From Blastomyces gilchristii SLH14081 (taxonomy: Eukaryota > Ascomycota > Eurotiomycetes > Onygenales > Ajellomycetaceae), in NCBI RefSeq assembly GCF_000003855.2, contig NW_003101632.1, positions 39,835 to 103,834 on the forward strand: 64,000 bases of DNA, written 5' to 3'. Each line of letters begins with the position of its first letter. Position 1 is the stretch's first letter. Below the pieces are notes generated by a model. The model was not told the origin of the DNA and ran no database searches. It saw nothing but the letters and a program-made list of their open reading frames with translations. Below are positions 48,730 through 59,812 of the stretch, piece after piece. The position numbers and the translations under genes were made by a program.

Positions 48730-49224
48730 ATCTTTCAGTTCAGGTAGCAGAGAAGAGTGTTATTCATATCAGCTAGAAGAGATATTCATTTCAGTGATTT
48801 CTCATTGATTGTATAATGTCTATTATTATATCACTGTATCATTATGTCGCTATATCATTATATCACTATATCATTATATGATTTTTGTTATCATTATACA
48901 ACTCTGGTGATAGCCACTCTCTCTCTTTTATTCTTCTTTTGAGTAGGGAGCAGACTTCTTTGAATCTGGTTCATCACTTTCATTTTCTTTCTCACACCTC
49001 ATCTGTTCGCATCTCATATGTGGCATTTGCCTGAGTGTGAAGTTTTCTCTTAACAAGTGAAGCAGTATCAATTGAATGCTCTTTCACTCACTGCTTTTCA
49101 TTCACTATCTTTTGAGATATTCTAGGATCACACTGGCATGATAACTACAAATCACTTCATAGATGGAATTATCATGCCCTGGAGAAGCCTGCACTTCTCA
49201 CCAGTTTTTAGACATACTATCAGA
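48730..49224 (-). promoter_or_regulatory. A leader: 5' untranslated region with hairpin
   Basis: Between gag and the 5' LTR. It holds a tract of about six ATATCATTA-like short repeats (48820-48890), and a long inverted repeat GGCATGATAA / TTATCATGCC (49135-49178, 10-bp stem) starting 46 nt inside the LTR. The LTR is followed, in element sense, by TCTGATAGTATG, which fits a primer-binding site TGGTAG... with TGG mutated to TGA after a 2-nt spacer. Roles are inference. Confidence 0.55.
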
Positions 49225-49419
49225 TGTGATTCAAAGGTTGCTTAAGTCAGCATATGATTACAGATGTACACCGGCTTCTTATATATTGTAATATTGTACA
49301 CTAAATTAATTAGTGTCTGCTATAACCCCTTTACACTCGTAAGCTAGTTCGGAAGCGGCCGCGTTATTATCCGACGGTCGTACGTTCTTCCGAACCACCG
49401 TACGTTCTTCCGAACCACA
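49225..49419 (-). repeat. 5' LTR of A, outer half rich in CpG
   Basis: 195 bp. The right (outer) end keeps GCGGCCGCG, CCGACGGTCG and two copies of CCGTACGTTCTTCCGAACCA, all mutated in the other LTR. The left (inner) part is mutated where the other LTR is not. The duplicated 20-bp motif is absent as a pair in B. Confidence 0.93.
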
Positions 49420-49709
49420 AAGAGACCTACACCGAATAGATCAGTATAATATATATAGATCTTATATAACAAAGTGAAAAACATTAAAGAAGGAAAAGAA
49501 AGAGAAAGTGTGAGAATCAGTGATTAAAGTAAATATTTATACATGTACACAGTGTGTACACGGTGAAGCTTCAGAGTGAAAGAATAGAAATTTCATGAGT
49601 TTTTCAGCTGAGAATTAGTGATTGAGAATGACTGAGAATTGAAGCTTTCAGCAGAATCTATGAAGTGTAAAGAAATAGTCTATATAATGATTGAGTGTAG
49701 TCTATCATA
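49420..49709 (-). repeat. 3' LTR of G5 (larger part)
   Basis: Completes the 7 bp at 41109-41115. It runs AAGAGACCTACACCG... to CTATCATA, the terminal CA now TA. Subtype as in G0 and G4 (with the GTACACGGTGAAGC stretch). Confidence 0.85.
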
Positions 49710-50133
49710 TTAGCTTCTCTCTTTTCTAATCATGTGTAGTTCTCATTAGTCAAGAGCTGTGATCTCAGATAACACAGAACTCAGAGTTCAGATTAAGCAA
49801 TTATAACTGACTTATTTTACAAGATATTATCAGCTGCAGCTGTGAGATCTCTTATCAAGAATATCTTTAATCTCTTATTCAAGTTCATTATCTTCTTCTA
49901 TAATCTCTGATGACTGTCAGTTGAAAATCAGTTGAGAAGAGAATAGATCAGTGATAGTGCAGTGAAGTAAGCTTATATGAAAGATATTATAAATTTCTGA
50001 TAATATGTCAAGATAATAGTTGTGACTATCTAGAACTTCTATCACTTTATACTTGATATAACAGTAATTCAGTGTATGAGATGAATATGTAATCTGTATA
50101 TTCTTGAGATTCAATCACATCAAGTCTTCTATC
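49710..50133 (-). pseudogene. G5 integrase C-terminus and chromodomain region
   Basis: The minus strand carries the block NIQITYSSHTLNY, KVIEVLDSHNY and FHISLLHCTITDLFSSQL (50114-49917), nearly the same as G3 37003-37200, followed by a remnant of the chromodomain (WKIEDILDK-like near 49880-49840). Element B truncates it at 50134. Confidence 0.75.
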
Positions 50134-50319
50134 TGTGGTTCGGGAGAACGTACGACCGCCGGATAATAACGCGGCCGCTTCCGAAAATGCTTACGCTTCT
50201 GAAATTGCTTACGAATGTAAAAGGGGCCATAGCGGCCACTAATTAATTTAGTGTACTGTATATAAGAAGCTGGTGTACGCCTGTAATCATAAACTGACTC
50301 AAGCAACCTTTGAATCACA
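50134..50319 (+). repeat. 5' LTR of B
   Basis: TGTGGTTCGGG to TGAATCACA, 186 bp. The outer 100 bp keep many CpG sites (GTACGACCGCCGG, ACGCGGCCGC). A 17-18-bp unit ending GCTTACG is repeated twice (about 50180-50213). The following leader (50320-50807) matches that of A, including a degraded version of the hairpin (near 50350-50395), and has no gene. Confidence 0.9.
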
Positions 50320-50855
50320 TCTGATAGCATGTCTAAAAACCAGTGAGAAGTGCAGGCTTCTTCAGAGTGTGATAATTTCATCTACAAAGTGATTTGTAGT
50401 TATCATGTCAGTGTGGTTCTAAAATATCTCAAAAGATAGTGTATAAAGAAGCAGTGAGTGAAAGAGCATCTGATTAATACTGCTCTGCTTGTTGAGGGAA
50501 AACTTCACACTCAGATGAATGCTATGTATGTGAACAGATGAGATGTGAGAAAGGAAATGTAAGTGATGAACAAGATTCAAAGAAGACTACTCTCTACTTA
50601 GAAGAATAAAAGAAAGATGATTATCATCAGAGTTGTATAATAATAACAGGAAATAAAAATCAGAAATTATATAACAATATAATCATATAATAATATAATT
50701 ATATAATGATATAACAATAGACATTGTATGATCAATGAGAAATCACTGAAATAAACATCTTCTCTAATCAATACAAACACTCTTCTCTGCTATCTGAACT
50801 AAAAGATATGCAGAACCTCTCAGAGAATTTACTCAGAGCAGTAAGAAAAGTGACT

Positions 50856-51222
50856 ATTATTATTATTATTATTCTTCCATTATACTCATATGCAAGCGGA
50901 GCTTATGATGAGTCCTTGCATGATGTTAAATACAGGCCAAGTGTTGATTATACAGGAGGAAATACAGGTGTTGAGACCATGCCAAGATAACAAGAACATA
51001 GGAAATACAAAGGAGTGACAATTAAATACATGCGATAATAACTTCCCAGCCCAGGAACATAGAGCAATTTATTGAAGCGATTTGTACACCTCTGTATTTA
51101 TTAGGAACCTGAGGTGCTTGGGTTCCGGATTTAATGTATCTCCTGCGGTTTCGAACCCACACGCCCTGGTTTCCCACGCCAGCGCTACCGGGTGGCCGCA
51201 TTTACTATTCCGCCACCGGGGC
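50856..51222 (-). mobile_element. SINE copy 2, tRNA-derived
   Basis: 367 bp on the minus strand with a 14-bp duplication TAAGAAAAGTGACT (50842-50855 and 51223-51236) in gag of B. The head reads GCCCCGGTGGCGGAATAG..., with B box GGTTCGAAACC; the tail is (AAT)n preceded by TATAATGGAAGAATAAT. It is GC-richer and clearer than copy 1, keeping CCGGGTGGCCGC and other CpG sites. Confidence 0.92.
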
Positions 51223-53052
51223 TAAGAAAAGTGACTGAGATTACTGAACTGAAATTGAAGCTCTGTACATGTATGAGAATTCCTAAATGAAAATTGAGGT
51301 CTTGTATATGCAGTGGCAGGCTGAGACAGAAGTCAAACAATAATTGACATTTGCTGTGAATCAAGTATTCACTATGAAGAGCTTCACTGACATAATTATC
51401 ATCATTAATAAGAATAGAGAAAACCAGGTTGTAGATCTGCAGTGAGAGATTGAATGTTTACACAGATAAATAATTACACTGAATCTGAAGATCTCATCAT
51501 AATTGTTCACAATCTCTTCAGAAGTGTATATATTATCAGAGACTGCTGTGCAGAATGAGAATCTGAGCATGAGATACATCAAGCTGAAAGATCTGCTGAA
51601 ATCATCAAGCTTTAATAGTAACTGAAAAGATGATGCTGTAATCAGCTGACTAAGTCAGATATAATCATATTATAGAATTGAATATAAACTTACAGACAGA
51701 CAGTCAATGAAATTTTAACAAGTCTTAAGATCTGCTATATATCTACACAGAAAAGTGAAGTCATTATAAATAACTGATGAAAAGATGAATCTCACAGTTC
51801 TGAAATGATATTCATTTTCATAAATATGAAATGAGTTTTTCAAATGACTCATGCATAACTGTGAGAAAATGAATATATGAGACAAGCATTATAAATACTT
51901 CACTGAGTGTAGATAAGTGAGTAATCTTACATCATACTTCACACACTTCAGCTTATACTATCTCACATTAAATGAAGAGCTTTTAACATCTTTCTATTTA
52001 TAGATCTTCATTCATAATCTTACATCTGAGTTGAGAGTTGAAATGAAAATACTTAATCTCATAATCAGACACAGTGAAGAAAGCATATAATATTCTTATT
52101 ATATGAGAATAAGTGAGTCAATTGTAACAGAAAATACTGCAATTGAGTATATCTTAATAAAGAATAAGTAATTAGACTTCTATAATACAAGTCACACACT
52201 CAGATATAATGAATCTAGATCTGAATATCATTACTAAAGCACTGAATTCTCTGAAAAAGTGATTTTCTAAGTGAAAATCTTAGTATTATAAGCATTGAGC
52301 TTACTTTAACTACAGATGTCAAAATCATGATGTAAAAGATTGCACATAGTATGTACAGTTAAGAAAAGTAAGAGAGTTAAAAAACTAGCAGAATCAGTAA
52401 GCTCAGAGGCACTCACTGATATTCTATGAAAAGTCTTCAAAGTGAAAGAGATGCCTGTGTTAGATGATTCTCTGAATTCTGCAAATATTAAGAGAAAGCA
52501 GGCTTCTGACTGAGATGCAGATGAGAATGAAGCAGACACTTATCTCAATATCTTAAGACCTGAAATATTAATATATAAAGAACACTTGAATAAGAATTGA
52601 GAGATGACTATAAAAGTGTTAGTGAATATAGAAGCTTCTATATAATATATTAATAATTATATAATCTGAAGACTGAAAGAAGTCTGCTGAGTGAAGAATT
52701 CTCAATACATAAGATTATCTGATAACTGATATTTAATATCATCTACAAGAGTAAGAGTTTCCTTGCACTTCAGAGAATAATCTTACTATATTTGAGTGTG
52801 AGAGCTGCAGAACATGAAATATAATCTTATTCTTGATCTTGATTAGTTTCAAAGATTTAATCTGCAGATTCAATAACATACATATCATATATAATTAACT
52901 GATAGAAAGAAAATAGTTCATACAATTCTATCAACTGATATAAGAAGAACATTTCACATTCTTGATATAGAAGAATTAAATCTGCTTATACATCAATAAG
53001 TAAAGAGAATAATTTACAAGACCTCATTCAAAAGTATTCTGTATATCATATG

Positions 53053-53557
53053 TAGACTGACCGTGTGACCGTGTCTGAGACCAGGACCAGATTTTTTGAT
53101 AGTCTCATTATCAATTCGACTGATCCCATTACACAGTTTTAACATTAGATAGTAGTCTCATACTGTCTCAGTGAAACTTACTGTCTACTCTTGTCACATT
53201 TTCCAAATGAGACCATGATTTCCACTTCTCAATTTAAATTATTTTTATTGCTTTAAATGACTTTAAATCTCATTTGAGCATTATCAAAAAGTGTTACTTT
53301 TTAAAAAATTAAAAATAGTCTAAAAAAACCTTAAAATGTCTAAAAATAGTAACTTTATGCCAAGAATGGGACTAAATGGGATTAAATGAGACCACTTTCT
53401 CATTTTTTTCAAGTCATGGTTTCATTTTAAGATCTGATATATAGTCACTTTACATGTTTTTTTGATAGCCAGTCCCAGCGGGATTCACGCCAAGAAATGT
53501 ATGGGACCAGACCAAATGGGACCAAACGTGAAATTCATGGTCCCGGCGGCCAGTCTA
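53053..53557 (-). mobile_element. MITE copy 2, hAT-like
   Basis: 505 bp, reversed relative to copy 1. Ends TAGACTGACCG and CGGCCAGTCTA; 8-bp duplication ATCATATG / GTCATATG (53045-53052, 53558-53565), one difference being G to A. It holds no gene. It keeps CCCGGCGGCC and GGGACC stretches and so is little mutated. Confidence 0.9.
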
Positions 53558-54987
53558 GTCATATGAGACTCAGAAGTGAAGAAAATCAAGATAAAGAATA
53601 TACAGAAGAATAAGTATATGAAGAAACTTCTGAAGAAGTATAAAAAGATCTTCTGAACAGATCTTTCACTGAAATTACTACTGAAATAAGGATTTGTACA
53701 TGAGATTAACACAGAAAATGTGAAATCAGTTAATTAAAATATGTATTCTCTGTCACAAACACATCTTAAAGAACAGAAGTGTCAGATCACAGATCTTGTA
53801 GAATGTGATCTTATATAACTCTCATCAAGTGTGTGAGACTTTTCAGTTCTATTTATGAAAAAGACAGATGAAGAGTAATAAATATGTATTGATTATCAAG
53901 CACTCAATAAGCTTACAATCAAGAATGAATATTCACTGTCATGAATTTAATAACAGTTGAATACAGTTAAAAACATCTGATATCTATTAAAAATTAATCT
54001 TCTCTTAAAATACTAGCAGATCTGTATAGATAAACTATCAGTATCATGAATTACATTTAATATGCAATGAGAGAAGTTTGAATTTCTGATAATATCATTC
54101 AGTCTGACAAATGCATTTATTATCTTTCAAATAATAATGAATACAATTCTTTATAAACAGAATAAAATCTCATATCTTATATAACTGAATAACATTCTAG
54201 TCTTCTTAAACTTATATAATGAACATCTGAAGTATCTTGATAAAGTGCTTACAACTCTAACAGAGCATAAGCTCTATATCAAATTAACAAAGTATGTGTT
54301 TAGAATAGAAGAGTTGAAGTTTATAGAATATATTGTGAGTGATGACTGTATACATCTTATTCTGAAGAAATTGAATGTCATAGTGAATTGACTGTGGCTG
54401 AGAAATGTATATTATGTATGACAGTTTCTTGAGTTAATCTCATATTACTGCAGATTCATCAAAGATTTCATATGAATAGCTGCATCACTCTCAGATCTCT
54501 TAAGAAAAATAGATACTAATCTGTGAAAGAAGAAGTTTTATTCAATTATCTGAAATACTGTATGTGAAGAGGCTTTTCTTACACTGAGAGAATGTATAAT
54601 AATATCTCTAGTACTTATTTAACTAGATTGTGATAAATCTTTCTATATTAAGACAGATATATCTGAATGAGCTATCAGAGACACTCTTCTGCAGATGAGT
54701 AAGAACAGCAAGCTGTACTTGATAGTATATAATAATAGAAAACTATCAGACACTGAGCTCAATTATTCAGTGTATAAAAAGAAATTGCTAGTAATTAAGC
54801 ATATACTGACATTGTGAAATAGATATATTGATAACAGATATATAACAATAGTGATTATGAATTATGAAAGTCTTATCTATCTACAATTAATGATAAAACC
54901 TTTTAAATGCTTAGTATGTTAAATCTTAGAGTTTCAAGTATATAATCTTCATATTAAATACTGAAAGAGATTGAATGCTGTGATATC

Positions 54988-55539
54988 TGATACAATCAGT
55001 TGCAGATCTGATTTCATAAGTAAGAATTCTGTGAATCAGGTATAAGAGAAGTTCATATTAAATACACTGAGAGAATGCAAGGAATTAGAATGAGTGAATA
55101 CAATGATCTCTCACTTGAGAAATGATAAGATGTCAGAGAATAAGTGTCTTATAAAAGTGATAGAAAAGATACTTCTGAACTTCAAGCTAAGAAAATTGAA
55201 AAATGATGTTGTACTTTATTACAATCTAGAATATATGAAAGCTCTCTATCTGAAACATTCATCTGATACAATCAGTTACAGATCTGATTTCATAAGTAAG
55301 AATTCTGTGAATCAGGTATAAGAGAAGTGCATATTAAATACACTGAGAGAATGCAAGGAATTAGAATGAGTGAATACAATGATCTCTCACTTGAGAAATG
55401 ATAAGATGTCAGAGAATAAGTGTCTTATGAAAGTGATAGAAAAGATACTTCTGAACTTCAAGCTAAGAAAATTGAAAAATGATGTTGTACTTTATCACAA
55501 TCTAGAATATATAAAAGCTCTCTATCTGAAACATTCATT
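54988..55539 (+). repeat. 276-bp tandem duplication inside B pol
   Basis: Two adjacent copies (54988-55263 and 55264-55539) differ at only five positions. The unit is 92 codons, so the duplication keeps the frame. It repeats the frame starting MNTMISHLRNDKMSENK. A has a single copy. Four of the five differences are TG/TA or CA/TA. Confidence 0.85.
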
Positions 55540-57408
55540 TAGACATGACTTGATGACCCGCATGTACAAGGAATTCAGTCACTTAGAAAGCTCTGAACTC
55601 ATGAGTATACTTAAATCAAGAGTGTACTAGTCAAGCATGACTGAGAACATTCAGATGTATATTTACAAGTGTCTGAATTATCAGGTCATGAAAGAATCTA
55701 AGAAAGGATTAGAATGTGAGAAAGTACAATATCAGATAAAATGTACAATACAACTATTCAAACAATGAGAGATGAATCTCATAGATATATTACTGTGAAT
55801 ATAAAATGAAAATTGTTGAATAATCACTGCTATTGACTATGCTACTGACTGGTCAGTTGTGAAAGCAGTTTCAGAGATGATAGAGAAGATGATAATGAAG
55901 TTTCTACATAATGAGATCTATATCAACTATGAAATACTGTGTGAGATTCTAAGTGATAACAGTGCAAACCTTGTAGAAGAAGCAGTGAGGCATTTTATAA
56001 GCCAGTTACAGACAAGACATTGTAGAACAATATCATATCATCTGCAGATAAATGAGAAGATAAAACACTTGAATGAAATTCTGAGCAACATGCTGATAAA
56101 ATATCTAGTAAGCAAGTCTATGAGATTATGAGATGAATATCTCAGTCAGATGCTATTAGTCATATGAATTCAGCAGCATGCAGTCTCTAAGCATTCATTA
56201 TTCTACCTGTTGTATGAATTGCATCCGCACATCTCAGAGAATGCTTTGAAAAAGATGAGAAAGAGAACAGTAGTTGCAGACATAGTAGAAACAACAGTTG
56301 CAGACACAACAGTTGTGAATACAGCAGTCACAGACATGAAATCAAGGTTGAAAGAGATTAGTCATGCGACTCATGCACACACAAAAGCTAATGAATTACT
56401 CCTGAACTGAGCAATTCAATTAAAAAGAATACAAGACTCACTAGTTAAGAAATTAAGTCTTAAGATGAAAATGTGAGTTCTTGTATGTAATAAGAGTTCT
56501 GAGAAGTTTCGATTTAGATGATTTAAGTCATATAAAATACTCAAATCACATTCTCTGAGAATATATACATTAAAAGAATCAGAGAGATAAGTCTTATATA
56601 ACTTAATAAATGATTCATGTCTTATGAAAGTAAAGATATAAGACTTGAGTAAATTATAATTATCTACAGTACTATCATCAGTGTTGAAAAAGAAGAGACT
56701 TATAATTAAAAAGTCTTATGAAGTAAGAGAAATCATAGATACTTATAAATCAGATAATCTCACTTATTTCAATCTCTTCACAATTATAAGAAAAGAATGA
56801 GAAGAAATGAAGAAATCAGATAAATATCACACTTCAATAAGTAATGAGACTGTAGTCAGTCATACAATAACATGCTGCAGATAGCAGATACAACATAGTA
56901 AAGAGTAGTCTCAGAGAAGCAGACTTACACATGAGTTAGATTACAGAAGAAAAAGAAATTCAGAGTTGAATTTAACTATCTACACTAGTTTAATCACAGA
57001 GATAACAGAGAATAAAGCATCTGAAATATTCACAGATATGTGAGACTAAGTCATCTCAATCTCTGAGAATGCTCAGAGATTAAGTGAGGTTAGTTTTAAT
57101 AAGCTGTTCACTGTAGTGATCTGAGTGAGTGAAGAGAGACAGTATAATATATAAGATAGAATCACAAGATAAAAGCTGCTGAACCTAGTTACTGAACACT
57201 ATACTATATAGAGATTGTGTAAGAGTAGTGACTAGCAGACAAAGAAAAAGTGTAAGAAAGAAAAGAAATAATAAATTGATTATTAACTGTAAGAGTCAGT
57301 TATAAAAGACAAATATTATCATATATACTTTATTCATTTTCATATATCACATATTTAATCTATTTTCAACACCATGCCATCTGAAAAATGTCAAAAATAA
57401 AGGAAATC

Positions 57409-58279
57409 TCAAAACTTAAGATCTGTAAGAGATTCAAGAGCTGCAAGCTGCTCTTGTAATAACACTGCACATATCTTCAATTTCTCTATCACTCTGTATA
57501 CAACATTAATATCATTTATTACAAGATTAACTGAAATGCTAATATAGAAATGTTTATATATGTGTATAGAAAAATTGAAGAAGAGCACAGAATCTGCAGA
57601 ACCAGAAGTCAGAATAGAGAGAGTAAAGATGAAAGAAATGAAAGAGAAAGAGAGTACAGAATCAGATGAATGATGATAGAAGTTATCTGAGACTGAATAC
57701 TTATAATCTGATATGCACACAATCTTCTCTGCAGAGAAGAGAGAGAAAATGATAGAAGAAGCTTGAAGATAGAAGAAGATGATCTTGACAGTATTATTAT
57801 CTTTGATTAGAATGATCTCTGACACTGAAGTAACTAAGAATCATTATTAGTGTATGAAAACTGCAAAATCAGAGATAAGAATAGTTACTGAATAAACTCT
57901 CACTGATCTTAGAGTTGTACACATAATTATAACACACATAAGACTTCTCAGAAAGAGAGAGAGAGATATGAGAAAATACAGAAAGCAGAACATAGCATGT
58001 AAACAGCTTATTTCTACAATGATATCTCAGATAAGACATACAAGCCTCACATCTGTAGATGTAAAAAAGTATGACATCTGTGTTTCTATTTCTGAAAACA
58101 TGAATATTCTTTGCCTGCATCATGAAGTTAAATGATAAATATTAGAGAATAGACTGATACAAATTAATCATTTCAAAGATATTCATCAGAGTGAATATAT
58201 CTGTAATATTAAATTTAACAGTTATAAAAAGTTTCTTAGTATCTATGAATATCATGATTTTATGTATAATAAAACTCAT
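57409..58279 (-). pseudogene. Antisense ORF-C of element B
   Basis: Exon 1 58279-57889, intron 57888-57825, exon 2 57824-57409. Exon 2 is fully open for 138 codons (SEIILIKDNN... to LLQEQLAALESLTDLKF), keeping the CAG that is TAG in A. Exon 1 has a TAA at the Trp-like place that is TGA in A, and several Cys are now Tyr (KSYVCYNY for KPCVYCNC). The intron keeps GTAACT and TTCAG; the branch reads CACTAAT. Confidence 0.6.
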
Positions 58280-58451
58280 AACAGTTTTCTCTAATAATAG
58301 AAAAATCAGTGTTAGAAAGAAAAGATGAAAAAAGAAAAGACTTACAATCTCAATACTATTAAGAATAGAGGTGATTCTCTGATATGAATGAACAATTGTC
58401 TCATTATAAATACTTAAAATGAATGTAATAATCAGTGTCTGTGACTGAGCT

Positions 58452-58911
58452 TCAGATAGTCATGTCATACACAGTCTTTATATAATAAATTGTTTTAGAG
58501 ATTGATAAGAAGAGCAGAAGTATATATACTGAGAAATATAATTTATCAAGTCTATGCAACATCTTCTTAAAATGAGAAGAGCTGATAATGAAAGCAGAGA
58601 TAGCAGAGACAGAGAGAGCAGAAGTAGTGAAAGTGAGAATCTCAGAAACAGAGATAGTAGAAGCGGGAGAATCAGATACAGAGATAGATGTAGAAGATTG
58701 AGAAGAAGTGACAGAGAAAGAAACAGAGAGAGTAGAAAGAGATATAGAAGATCTAATTATATATAATACAGACAATTTCTTCATTATCATATCTCTCAAG
58801 TTCTCAATTAATAATTCAACATTGAGATTATAATCATCAGCAGATGCAGATCTGTCAACATATAAAAATTCTATATGAATTAAAACAAATATATTAGTAT
58901 TTGCATTTATG
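58452..58911 (-). pseudogene. Antisense ORF-S of element B
   Basis: Same frame as in A and C. The start codon has become ATA (about 58911), followed by NANTNIFVLIHIE, then a stop-free stretch from LRDMIMKKL to KTVYDMTI (58799-58452). The opposite strand has an open RS/RD-rich frame (58554-58766). Confidence 0.45.
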
Positions 58912-59121
58912 CAAAATAATCAGGAAATATGATCAGAAAACATAATCAGATGTCTGCTGAAAAAAGAAGATTGAGAACATATAAGAAGATGAAGAAGATG
59001 TGTCATTTATAATAGTATATTCTAGTGATTGTTAGAAGATAAACAAGTTCTGATCATGTTTCACAATGCATTACACTTACTGCTAACAAACTGCTCAGTA
59101 TAAGCACTATGATAATCATGA

Positions 59122-59812
59122 CAACACAAGCGCTTCACCAAGAACTCGCTCAATTTTTCGAATAAGAACCCGCCGATAGATCCATCGAAAAGCCCTCAAT
59201 CATACAAGCATTTTGACCCCATCGCCGACTGCATACCCCGTGTGGTGGTGAAGTGATTCAGCCAAATATGAACCAGACATTGTTTGAAACTCCTGTGTGG
59301 GATTATCCCCTGTTCACCCCTATCACATCACAACCCTGGGCCAAATTGCCATACAAAGTGTAAGATGAAGAGACCTAATCATATACATCAATCTTCTCAA
59401 TTTTGAAAGATCTTCAATCTGTAATTGTGAAGATATCTGAGAAGCATCTTTCATGAAAACTCCGTCTATCTTTGATGTTTCAAAACATCAATATCAAGTC
59501 TCACTCACATACCGCCCTTCTCAATCTGGCCCACCTTCAGCAGAAAAATACAAAAAGATATCTTGATAATAGTATCAAGTATATAATCAACAGACATATC
59601 TGAAGTGCATTCTCTGTAAAAAATCCTCTCTGTCTTTGATGTACTAAGACATTAACATTAAGTCTCACTCTTGTACTACCTCTTCTGATCTGACTCATTC
59701 TCAGTAGAAAAATATAAAGAGATATCTCAGTAACTGTACTTGATACATAATCAGCAGATACAATAACTATAAAATCAGTATATTTCAAGATCTGACTGAG
59801 TCTTTGATTATT
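59122..59812 (+). mobile_element. L5: LINE 5' UTR fragment
   Basis: Collinear with L1 4909-5590, including the duplicated subunit and the perfect hairpin (59474-59489). It retains CC, GG and CpG steps (ACCCGCCG, GCCGACTGC). It starts with AAGCGCTTC a little inside the L1 5' end and is interrupted by the tail of L4. The rest of this copy should lie beyond L4, outside the window. No gene is present. Confidence 0.7.

Larger units (their letters stand above)
41116..49419 (-). mobile_element. A: complete Ty3/gypsy element with antisense genes
   Basis: 8,304 bp with two 195-bp LTRs and an apparent 4-bp duplication (AAGA). On the minus strand it encodes gag-pol (48729 to about 43500). On the plus strand, between pol and the 3' LTR, it carries ORF-S (41846-42322) and the spliced ORF-C (42494-43364). 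The pol and antisense genes are convergent, with about 140 bp between their ends. Related copies B and C have the same layout where present. Confidence 0.9.
41109..50133 (-). mobile_element. G5: 3' end of a Ty3/gypsy element, split by A
   Basis: The 3' LTR is in two parts: TGTAAGA (41109-41115) and AAGAGACC... (49420-49709), with AAGA repeated on both sides of A as its target duplication. The integrase C-terminus and chromodomain region follow at 49710-50133, where B cuts it. A and B are therefore two separate insertions into one G5 copy. Confidence 0.75.
50808..57270 (+). pseudogene. B gag-pol polyprotein, interrupted
   Basis: Start ATG 50808 (MQNLSENLLRAVRK), then the SINE at 50856. Zinc knuckle near 52285-52340 with both first Cys changed to Tyr but H-x4-C kept. 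The MITE interrupts the early RT part at 53053-53557. The RT motif reads (L-I-stop)-LNNILVFLN from YLDDILVF near 54180-54210. RNase H about 54.5-54.9 kb. The segment between RNase H and integrase holds the tandem duplication. Integrase: ILSDNSANLVEE and QLQTRHCRT...INEKIKHLN (55859-56131). The 3' end is approximate. More decayed than A. Confidence 0.82.
50134..59121 (+). mobile_element. B: Ty3/gypsy element of the A family, 3' LTR missing from window
   Basis: Plus-strand copy inserted in G5. It has a 5' LTR, leader, gag-pol (50808 to about 57270), and antisense ORF-C and ORF-S. It stops at about 59121, some 300 bp short of the expected 3' LTR, where the LINE 5' UTR L5 begins. It contains SINE copy 2, MITE copy 2 and a 276-bp tandem duplication. 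Confidence 0.88.

Noticed and set aside
48820..48890. Possible CRISPR-like or satellite array of short repeats
   Set aside because: The repeats are degenerate ATATCATTA units without spacers, part of the leader of element A; B has a similar AT-rich tract.
41116..59121. A and B as one giant palindromic element or inverted duplication
   Set aside because: Each has its own LTR or LTRs and its own junction with G5 (AAGA duplication for A), the copies differ at many sites, and unrelated G5 sequence lies between them. Two independent insertions explain the pattern.
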